DNA of 64,000 nucleotides from Hydractinia symbiolongicarpus (Eukaryota > Cnidaria > Hydrozoa > Anthoathecata > Hydractiniidae). The position numbers and the translations under genes were made by a program. The stretch covers positions 11,656,001 through 11,720,000 of the forward strand of contig NC_079876.1 in the NCBI RefSeq assembly GCF_029227915.1. The letters are read 5' to 3'. Shown here one piece after another: positions 48,573-60,500 of the stretch. Below the pieces are notes generated by a model. It had not been told where the DNA came from. It ran no database searches and worked only from the letters and a program-made list of their open reading frames with translations. Position 1 is the stretch's first letter. Every line of letters begins with the position of its first letter.

Positions 48573-51500
48573 TCACCTTTTTTTGTCTTTTACATCCAAT
48601 CCTTTCAAATACTTTTTCGGGATTTTATAAGTTTCTAAAGAATAAAAAAAAATTCTGTTATAATCGCTCAATGACTATTTAAAAGATCTAAAACAGTCAT
48701 AATCCAATGTGGACTACCAAATCGACAGAAATCAATCAAGTTGTACCATTCTAACTTTCAACCAATCAGTTTGTACCATTCTAACTTTCAACCAATCAGT
48801 TTCACTATTATATTATTTAACCAATCAATTTGCACCATTTTAATTTTTTACCAATATGTTGTAAGTTATAAGTAACGGTAAAAACTTGTCATAATGACGC
48901 AAGTTAATTTTAGAACATAATCACCGACATGAAAAATGTCAAAATATTACTTATCAATATATACTAATGTGAACTATCAAGTAAAATTTACAAACAACAC
49001 CAAATCAAATTTCTATGGACAAAAGCTTTTACCTAGCAAATTCTTAATATGTTTAGTTTGAATGCCTTGCACCAAAACAAAATGGGTGTTGCTATTTTTG
49101 CCAGGCGATAAATTCACTACAAAATAAAAAATAAACAATTTCATTAAAAAAAGATAAGGTCAGTGAACTTATTCATCCCCAGTCTTTGTTGTCTTGATTT
49201 TTTATTTCAATAGTTGCTAAAAATATTACTTCATACCAACTTTTCCTACCTGTTTCGCAAACTCACGCAGTCGATGATATATCGCTACTGGGATAGCAGC
49301 ACGCTATTGGTAGGTTTAAGGACAAGGACAAATGAAAATCAAATTACGTCATTGACTTACCTGAAGTACTAGAAGCAGCGGCTTGCTGCAAGTCTTGTGC
49401 AAAAGCTTTGACATCGACACCAAATGATTCCAGGTTCTTCACGATAGTTACCTGAGAAAAATATACACTTTAGTTGCCATCACATGTCTTGTTGTGTTGC
49501 GAAGCAGAGACTACCAGAATTATTGTGAAGGAGTGATATTACAGTCTCTGTGAAGGACAGATTTTACAGTTTCTGCGGAGGAGATCTCGCCATAGTTGAA
49601 AAGAAAAAATAAATCCGTTGCCTTTAAACTTAAGCAAGTACGGAAAAGAAACCTTTTAAGCAGTCTCTGTAGAGGAGCATAAGAAACTCATTGTGAAAAA
49701 CAGATGCATCCTCAATGGAGGAGAGACTTCAGGCATTCTCAATGGAGGAGAGATTTCATGCATTCTCTATGGAGGGAAGATTTCATGCATTCCCTATGGA
49801 GGAGAGATTTCATGCAATTTCTGTTGAAACATTTTCCATATTCTTTCCAGAGAAGTTTTAATCTGAATAATTTACACAAGCCGTGTGCAGGTAAACGAGT
49901 CTTTCATCTTACACTGCAATAATGGAAATAACTGACGAAGTATTCTTGCATGAAAAATAAGATAAAAGCAAGGGGAAAAGACAATTACGAAAAGATTGCG
50001 CATCATAGCAAAAGACAATAGCCACTTCTGGATAAGTTTACCTACACAAAAGCAAAAAGAAGTAAAAAACAGGGAGTAAAATAAAAATGTAAATAAACAC
50101 GCTATTGTAACCTTTTTATTTCCCATCCTCTGTTCAACTGAAACTTCAATCATTCCCATCTTTCCTTTTCTAAACAAAATCATCATAACGTTATTGTTTT
50201 AAGGCTATATATACACTGTATAATTGTAAAGATAATTACGGCTGGATATACACTGCATAATTGCATTACGGATAGTTAAATTTAGTTTGTCGAATTAAAT
50301 TTTAAAATAGAAGAAATTGAAACGTGAAAATAAATTTGTGGACAGACAGATTGCTTTTTTATCCCTTCTCTTTTAAATATATATATATTAAATATTTGTA
50401 AAATTAAACTTCCACAAAATATGCGCAGCGTAAAAAATTACGCATCTCTTCTGTAAATGAAAAATGTCCCCTTTATTACCAAGAAAAACAAAATTATTTT
50501 TGATTAAAACTTTTCATATTCCGAAGCAGATTGTCTTTGCAAACAAAAGATGGCACCCTGTTTACAAGTTGTAACGACTGAAAGAATTACAAATTCGTTG
50601 GAATTTCTAAAAAGCAAAAACTTATTTTCACGTTGAAAAAACATCACTTTAAATTTTGCTGTTATTTGACAAGAAATGGTAGCATGTAAAAAAAGGGGAA
50701 TACCCGCACTGCATACGCACTTCGTCACAAAACACGCTCCCCATTAAAGTTTAAATCTCTACTTCTTATAAAAACTAGTAGCGACATACTGCTAAATAAT
50801 TAATTTTTTGCTCAGTCATCACAACGATCCAAAATGGGGCGGGGAGTACATTTCAAAACACAGTTGTCTGAATACTGAAGCAAATAAATAGAAGAGAATG
50901 ATCACGTACATTCATTTTATAAAAAAAGAAACATAACTTAATAGCAACCTGTAGCGAAAATGCATTATTAACATTTCAAATTATTTCCAATATGGTTTTT
51001 TCTTAAATTTCTTAACGACAAATACATTTCTTTTACATTTAAAACAAATCTATTTTTACAAAAAATGTCGAAGGAAGAGCGTAAACACATTCCAAGTTTT
51101 TCAGAAATATTTACAAAGTTTGCGGACAACACAACAGCGCATGGTTTTGCACATATAGCATCAACGAAGAAGTGTTTCGTCAAGTTTTTTTGGTCTCTCC
51201 TCATCATCGGCTGTTTAGCCTACTTATGCTATCAAATCCGAATTTTAATTTTACAATGCTTGAAACGACCAATAGCAACAAAAATATGGCTTGAAAATGA
51301 AGATGGCCAAGATTTCCCGATTGTCGCCATCTGCAATCGGAATTCGATTAAAAAGGACAAACTACCGGAGCTTTTGAACACACCGGCGTTCAAACCGAAG
51401 TTACAAGTGTTTGCTAAACTACGCAACACAACTCATGTGACGTCATTGGCTCGGCATGAATTGTTCACGCATTTAAACCAAGCCACAAGTTTGATTGCGA

Positions 51501-54500
51501 CACAAAATGGCTCGATGGTTTACCAATATAGTAACAGTTTTAACGAGACCATACTGTCGTGTTCATACGCTCAAACATACGACTGTAAAAAACACGTCCA
51601 CTGGAGACAATTCTGGCATTGGAAGTACGGAAGCTGTTTCGCTTTTAACACTGGCGTTGACCAAAATGGGAAAAAAGTCAAATTATTCACAAGCAAAGCA
51701 GGAAAAGGGTACGCCTTATCTCTAACCATTGGCGTCAATCAAAGTCAGTACATTAATCAAATAACCAATGAAGTGAGCGCTATTATGTACGTGGGGGCGC
51801 ATGGCGTGAAAGAGTCCTTGTACAATGAAGGTGTTTCCTTCCAGCCCGGTCAAATTTACTATGCGGTTATCCAGAAGAAAAAGCGCATAAGGGTAGATCG
51901 TTTTAACAATAAAAGTTGCATTGATCACTACAAAACAAAACGAAGCTCACTTGACGCTCAGCCACTCCTCACAAAACACAGTGTAGATTTGTGTCAAGAA
52001 CAATGCTACGTCAGCAACTATCAACGATTGTGCAACTGCACAACCACATACAATCCCGCAACAAATAACTATCCCCCATGTGGCCACGGAGAATCATCTT
52101 GCATGGGGGACGTATCCGCCATGTTGAAAAACGAATCAATCTCATGTCTAAAGAAATGCCGATACGCGTGTGATAGCACGCATTACTCTGTGGTGTTGAC
52201 ATCTGCGGGATATTTAGTTGGTAGCGAGAAGCAAAGAAATCGAGATGATCTGTTAGACGTGCAGGTTTATTTCAAATCACTCGAAGTGGAAGTTACAGAA
52301 GATCACGTGATTTATACGCTGACTAATCTTCTTTCGGATATTGGTGGCCAACTTGGTTTATGGTGTGGCTATTCCGTTCTGACAATCGTTGAAGTGTTGG
52401 GTTTGTTGCTGTTGACTCTACTGACGAGTGTGAAACATTGTCAAAGAAACTGTTGCAATAAGAACAAATAAAATACTGAACAGTCTGTTGTTCTGTTGTT
52501 TATTAGTGAGGAGCATTAAAAAACAAAACCGTTACAATAAAATTATCAAACAGTATATTGTTCTCTCGTTTGTCTTGCCTAACTTTTTGTTTGTTTTTTT
52601 TAAACTATTTTGTGAAAGAAGCAGCCATAAATAGAAAATTTTGTTTTATACTTATCGCCGGAAAAATCACTTCATAATTTCACTATCACTTGATGATATT
52701 TCTATTTCAGTTTGCGCCTTAATTTGATTGTTTATAGCCTGGAAATTATAGGGTTTAAATTGTCTTACAGTATACATTGTTACTTGGTGAAACCTACGTC
52801 AAAACAGAAAAAAACAAAAACGCCGCCGTAAAGGTGGCAGAAAAATGTCACACCAAAATATACGCGTTCAGAATATTTTTACTAATTTCTCTCATACTTT
52901 ATTTTTAGCATTGGTATACATGTTACACGGTCATATAGTAGTAGCTGAAACATAACATATTTGACTTTCATAAAAATCCCGGGTAGATGTTATCGGTGAC
53001 TAAACTGTTAGGGAACGTTTATATAAGAGACCAGAAGGATCGATTGCCAGGGCGGGACGTTTGCTGGGATATCACCCTCACCAATAATTTTACTAAAAAT
53101 CACTTTGTATTTTAATCGAAATTTTTGTCCCTATACAATTTCGCCCCATCCTGGCTAAGCGGGACAACTTCTCAGAGAGGACGTTTTTCTTCATATAAAG
53201 ACACCATGCAGAACAAAAGAGATATTTATTGCATATTTTAATGGAAATAAAAAAGAAAACATTCCAACAATTTTTTTCTATAAAAAAGGGCAGATCAAAA
53301 TCATCCTGGAAAACGTCGTGCCCTCCTTCCATGTAAACTCCCCCCTAGCGTTAGACTTAAACAATGAATTTCTCAAGCTATCCAAAAAGGAAAACCATAT
53401 GTTACAAAAACATAAAAAGTAAGTTTGATCCGCCCTCGTTAGGTTAGTGTGTACCGGTATAGAATCACTTTCTTGGCAATATAGCGTTTCAAGATGTTAC
53501 ATTAAAAGCAGTATCATGCCTTCTCCGAAAATATAGCTCATTATATTGAAAATTCTCAACGATAAAACCTACGTCCGACAGATTGAATTGATTGGGTAGA
53601 TCCAGAGTTGTGTGAATAACAAGTGAACTAGTTGATCTTTCATGAAACGCTTAGCATTTTTAGGATTCTATTTTTCGAAATACGTGGTCTAATAGCATAA
53701 AAGTTGACTAAAAGGTTGAATTTTTTAAAAACAGACCCACCGTTTTGTTTGAAAAAGCAACGCTTGTTGGTGAGAGACAAGAGAGAGAAAGAAACAAGAG
53801 AAAGAAAAGAAAACAAGAGCTTGGAAATTAGGTTGCTTTAATTTAAGTGCTTCTTTTGTCGAGAAAGAATATAAATAACAAAGAAGAAATATATGTAAAA
53901 ATAAACAAATAAAATCAGATAAAAATATCAACTGTGTCTATTAATTTTTTTTCGCAAAAAAACAAACAAAACATTTTGTTTGGAATTCTGTTTTCCATTG
54001 GGCTCTAATGCATTAAGATTTTTTAGTATGCAATACCAATAATTAAAAAGAGAAAAAATATTTATCAAACAGGTGAGAAAAACATTCAATTCATACAACA
54101 AAAGAAAAACAGTACGAAAAGCATAGTTTCCACTACAAAAGTAATCCTGATGTCAAACAACTTTCGACAGCATTCGAAACAGAACAGGGATCGTGTATTG
54201 GACGCGTATTGTTCTGCTTGAGAAATAATCGAAAGATGAAGAATAAAAAAAGAGAAATACAAGTGAAAATGTTAAAGAAAATCTTCCACAATTTCGCTTC
54301 CAATACGACAGCTCATGGATTTCAGTTTATTACATCCACAAAAAGATGGTATGTGAAGTCATTCTGGCTGCTTGTGATTTCAGCAAGTTTCGCCATGTTT
54401 TGCTTCCAAGCGAAGAAACTGGTGATACAATACCTAGATGTTCCCATCATGACGAAGACTTATATTGAAGATGCAGGACTTCAACATTTCCCACTGGTTG

Positions 54501-57500
54501 CTGTGTGCAACAGAAACGCAATTACTAAGCAACAATATCCAGAACTACTGCGTACTGACGCGTTTAAAGAGAAAAAGAACTTACTCAAAGGGTTGAACGG
54601 TAAAGATAAATTAAAAAATAAATTAAAAAACTTTTTTCACTTTTATCAAGGAACTAATATGATAATTGCGCACAACGGGACCTCCATCTATCAATACGGT
54701 CACAGTTTCAACGACACCATACAATCATGCGTGTACTCTCAAGTAACAAATTGCAAAACAAAACAACACTGGCGACAGTTCTGGCATTGGAAATTTGGGA
54801 ATTGCTTTGCGTTTAATAGTGATATCAATGAAAAAGGAGAAAAGAGAAAATTACTGCAAGCTCAAGTTGGAATCAACAACGCCCTAAAGTTGACTATAAA
54901 AATCAACAGGGATGAATATTTAACATGGTTAGCAGATTCAATTGGAGCTGTCTTGCATGTCAGTCCACAAGGTAAGGAAGTGGACCTCCTTTACCATGGC
55001 GTTTCTTTGCAACCCGGTAAAGTGCACTATGCAGGCATTGAAATATACAAGCGCATCAGAGTGGATAAATTCAAAAACAACAGTTGCATAGAAGATTACG
55101 TATCTATACAACCTCCAATAAAAGCGCAACAGAAAATAACAAAACATTCGAAAGTGCAGTGCCGAGACAACTGTTTTCACCGTCGGTATGAGTTGCTATG
55201 TAACTGCACAGTGGACGTGCGTCACGCCGTTTTTCACCCGATATGCGCACACGAACACGTCGAATGCATGGTTAATGTAAGTATCCTGTTGAAAGAAGAA
55301 TCTTGCTTCAGTACATGTATGGCTCCGTGTAAGGAGATTAACTACCCTGTCGAACTTACTTACGGTGACTATAACGATCATAATGAGCATAATTTAAGAA
55401 AAGACGACGTCTTAGATTTGTATGTTTACTTCAAAACATTTGAAGTGAAAGTTATCGAAGACCAGCTGTACTACACATGGGGAAATTTGCTAGCTGACAT
55501 AGGTGGTCATATGGGCTTGTGGTGTGGATACTCCTGGCTGACCGTCGTAGAGTTCGTCAGTTTGTTCGTTATAGTTATATCAAGGAGTGTGAAATTACTA
55601 TTCTAAGAATAATATCCATATTAATAATACCCATATTTGGTCTATTGGCCACAATCAGAAAATCTTGAAAAACATAACAAATGCGGATATATTTTTATGG
55701 ACACGTTCATAAATTACAGACAATGATGTTGCACCCAAAAAAATAAGAAAATCAGATAGAGATAAAGGTTGTTATACCTCTTCTAGTTACAATGTTTGGA
55801 CTATGAAGTTTGGTACTGAGTAAGAAACTAGTTGGTATGGCAACAGTAAGAAACTCGTTGGTATGGCAACAGTAAGAAACTCGTTGGTATGGCAACAGTA
55901 AGAAACTCGTTGGTATGGCAACAGTAAGAAACTCGTTGGTATGGCAACAGTAAGAAACTCGTTGGTATGGCAACAGTAAGAAACTCGTTGGTATGGCAAC
56001 AGTAAGAAACTCGTTGGTATGGCAACAGTAAGAAACTAGTTGTTATGGCAACAGTAAGAAACCAGTAGGTATGGCAACAATAGTTTTGATTATTCATAAA
56101 AATTTGAATTCAGAGAAGAGATAAAAAATTAACATTGATCTGTTTTAACCAACTTTCGCCCAGTTGGATATCATTTTATTAAAATATTTTGTTGTTAACA
56201 TGAAGCATCGATGACCAGTTAATATAAATTTGTCTGCAGGACAGTAATTAAATTGATTAGCAAGTTTAGCAAATTTTAACATCAGTTTGATTTTAACATG
56301 TTATATATTTTGTTATTTGATAGTTATTCCACCAATATATGGAGGTTGTAAAAAGTACCTCTTAAAACTATGAAGACATATTGTAAGTAGCTAGATTGCC
56401 TGTCCTTATTTTATACCGTCTTTATAAGTTTGGAAAATATACGGATACACGACATAGTTTACATGCGCTCAGCCCGGTGCCATGATTAATTTTTAAACCT
56501 TCACTGAAACTTATTCCGTAAAATAACAAAAATAATTATTTTTTTCTATGACATGATAAGTACATGTTGTAACGTGTCTTTTTATTCCAGCTGAAATTGT
56601 AGAAAAGTTAAATTTTGAAAAATGCCTGGTCTACTGTTTATCATTATATTATAAGCATGCAAAGTTTTAAATAACCTTCCATAAGCTGCGTGTAGTTAAC
56701 CTGCCAGGGAAATCCGCGTCTAAACGTCACAAGCAACTGAGGAACTGTGTGACCCGGCGTTAAATGCCCTAAATGCGCTAAATAAGAGCCGCAAACTGTG
56801 CCACGCATCCAGATGAATCGCTTTAGTATAGGTATGCAGATGTCGTAAATCGAGTAAACATTTGAGTGTTTCGAGTGTAATATATTTTAAAAAAATAACT
56901 TTTCACGCAACTGTAGCCCAAAATGGCCTTCGTGGCTCTGCTTTTTACGTTATTTCGTCGGCATGTCAAGGCCAAAATTTTTTTTACAAAATCCGGCGTC
57001 ATGATTGGTTACCACACGCGGGCAAAAATCAAAACAAAGTTAGTAAAAATATATCGTATTTGGTATTTCGTGCAGATATATAAAATTTGTGCACCCGTGA
57101 CACGATGATTATCTTGCGGACAGACAGAATACGCCTACTATTATAAAGGAAACGTTGCATAAAAGTTACAAATTATTGGTGCATAATTCATAACACAACA
57201 CCTATCTCAACAATATTTCTGGATTATTCGGTACTTTTATCTTTTATCTTAGACGAATTAATTAAAGATTTAAGTTATATTACCTTATCTAAAAAAATTC
57301 ATATGGGTTCAGAATTTTGTTAATTTTTTGTAAATTTTGGAAAGCTTTATTTCTGGCAATGCACAATGCTCTTCGAAATTATTGCAGGACTTCAATTTTC
57401 GAAACCGTTATAAACAGTTAAGAGTTTATGACTGAATTGCTTTCCTGCCTAACATTTTGTGTTTTTGTCCATAAACAAACAAACCTTAGATTTTAATACC

Positions 57501-60500
57501 TGTCTTAAGTAGAACCTGAATATCTTAAAGAGGTAGATACTGGTATCCTTGTGATAGAGCGTTTGCTTGCAGTACGGGAGGTCTTGGGTTCAAACCCCGG
57601 ACGAGTCATGCCAGAGACCATAAAAGTGTGAATCTATCCTTTCTGCTTAGCACTCAGCATGAGAATAGGATTGATATCTTAGGTGGTTGTATAGTTGAGC
57701 GATTGCTGTGCTTGCACGACTTTCGTGTCTCAAATGGGAGCTTTAATTGCACGAGGACGCCATTAGCAGGACCCTTGTTGATAGCAGTAGCAAAAAGAAA
57801 CTGAAGAGGCTATCCTGGGTAAACAATTTCACTAATTAATTTTTACAAAAAGGCAAACATGAAAATTTTTGGTTACAGGTAGCAATAAAACCCTTGCGGC
57901 TTAAACACTTGCTGCGGGTAGAACCTGAATATTTTACGAGATAACACAAGACAAAAGGTTATGGAGGTTTAAAAAAATCACTTCCTTTAACTTGCTTCCC
58001 ATAAAATCTTTTAAAATATTCTGGTCCTGAAGATCTGCAGAAAATGCTTCAAGTAACATACCACACTGGACAAGACGCGCCAATTTTTCAATTTCTACTA
58101 ATTTCTAATCAGTTGCTGGCAGGCGTGTGTACATTGTTTTTCGGAAGTATATTATAATTTATTACTTTGTTTACGTTGGATTAAAAAACTAAAGGAAACC
58201 ACTACAACTTACTTGATGATTGGTTTCTTTCCAGGAAGAGTAACTTCATGACACATATTCATGTTGTCCAACATTCTAAAAAAAAATTATTTTACATATT
58301 TTATCTTCGATAAATCAAAAAATTCCAACCAGAGTTAAGATATAATGTATACAAAGAAATCTTAGAATATAGTTGAGTGAACTGAACGCCAGCGTCAATG
58401 GCAGTTTTAAGGACAGTAAAAAGAAGAGTAGCTACCTAACTGCATTTAGCATAAAAATTATTGATTAAGAATTGTGTTGTAGCCAAACTGCATTTGGTTA
58501 CTTTTACTCTTTAGCCAGATAGGTAAAGAGCTAGCTAGCCACAACCCCAACATAAAAATAAATAATGTTGTGGATAAAAAACTCTTATATAAAACTGATT
58601 AGCAATAACTAATACTAGCTGGCTTTACAATGCTCCCTCAAAATGTTTGTTTGTAGCTAAAATCCTAATATTTTACATATGGCTAGAAAACGTGACAATA
58701 TATTTATTTTAACCTGTGAAAACATTCAAAAAAGAAATATCACAAAAGCTTTTAAAAAAGAAATAGGTCAAACAGACGTACAAACCTGACTACGATTACT
58801 TTCAAAGTCAAAATTGCCGTTGTCAGCTTGTTCTGCGTCGCCTTGTTCTGCGTCGCCTTGTTCTGCGTCGCCTTGTTCAGCTCACGAAAATCTTAGTTAT
58901 TCAATAATTGTGATTCGCGATTATTATGCTATGCGCAAGCATATGTTTTTTTGTGCTTATGAGCGGAATCAGCGATTGAGATTACAAGGTTCATATTAAT
59001 AATGATTTATTGAAACAATAATGCATTTATCTTAATCATTAAATTTATTTACATTTTAACTAACTTACTAATGATAACAACAAAAATAGCGACACATACT
59101 GCGCTATACTTGCACATAACTGATTCATAACAACAGTATTACCTGGTAAGTAGTTGATCCCATGTGAGAGATTCTTCATAATCCTTTTTACCAAACAAAA
59201 CATCGGTCAGTAATGCGTCTAAGTTGACTTTCTTCTTGTTTCGCAAGTTCATCAGTTCCTTCTCTTTCACATATTCAGTAATAAACTTTCGAACTTCAGA
59301 TGACGACAATGCATTACCTTTACTGAGTCAAGATTGAAGTTAATCATTAAAAAATAAGCTATTAAAAGGAGTTAGCAATTACTAAACACGGAAGCGACAA
59401 ATCAATTTGAAAAGTAGTGGTTGGGGGTTGTTGTGTTTTCATAGTAACCATTTTAAAATTGGGTTCATAAAAAATGGTGCTTGCCCACCTCCCACTTCAA
59501 CTCCCCTACAAATCCTTCTTTTAGTTTTACCGGTCCAGAAACAGACTTTTCAGCTAGGTGTAATTTCAGTAGCCGCTGCAATGGAATGCAATGTTTTCAG
59601 CATTTAACATCCATCTTTCCTAAACTGTCATAGAATCCAGCGTTCATTATTACTTACTTTTAAAGTTGGATCAATGGTTTGAACTACGTTCTCTGCCAAG
59701 TACAGACAAAAAATTTAAAATTTTAAAAGCTGTTATTAAATATTTGCTACAAACTGGGTAAAAATTGATTCTATAGTCTAGTCTATTTTTAACCTCGTTT
59801 TTGTCCCTTCCGCCATGCTTATCAAATGTTCATTTTTCAACATCGTCATCAACTGCAAATCAGGAGAAAGAAAATGAACAAATAAAATGCAGGGTTTCCA
59901 TCTTGCAAGTTAAAATACATCACATCAATTTTTTCAATTTAAGCAAATAAAGTGGCACTTCATGGATACTGACTTTGATCTTGGTTTTGATTTTGTTTAA
60001 AGTCAAAACTAATCAGCTGCCATACTTGATAGTGACTGTTCTGAAAATTTAATTTTTCTTACATGTCAGCAAAAGGATTTAAAATTCGTTTTATGAAGTC
60101 TATATTCTGAAGTTACTAAGGTATGTATACTTCAAGGAAACAAGATCAAACAAAAAAAGCAGAGCGCTATCCCATATAAAACAAGCTTTAGCAACTCAAC
60201 ATTAAATATAACATACTTCAATCCAACAAGCTTAAAGAAGGGATTCGTTTTCGCAGATACTCCATACAACTCTTTGATTTCTATACTTTTGTTACTTCTT
60301 GTTGTTTCTTGCTCCTCTACCAGTTTAAGTTCCTTTGTTTCTTTCATTACATGAGCAAAGTCTGATGATTTATAACAGCGAAGCCTAAACGAAACTCCAG
60401 TTATATTTTATATGAATATGATCAAGTGAAATAGCCGTTTATAAAAATACAAACTTTTCCCCAACTTTTTTTCATTTATCAATGCAATTTTAATTTGCTG

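Noticed and set aside
54209-54235. Earlier start for the second DEG/ENaC gene
   Set aside because: The open frame begins there with TTG, not ATG. The first ATG is 54236.
55820-56085. Possible CRISPR array
   Set aside because: Units are contiguous without unique spacers, and the genome is eukaryotic.
55752-56097. Minus-strand ORFs with repeated YCCHTNEFLTVAIPTS units
   Set aside because: The reading comes entirely from the 26-bp minisatellite, which is open in all three minus-strand frames. No start, splice or domain evidence supports a gene.
59650-59692. Possible extra eIF2D exon (ENVVQTIDPTLK) with acceptor and donor
   Set aside because: Its phases do not fit between the exons at 60217-60384 and 59143-59322, which join perfectly without it and match the family.
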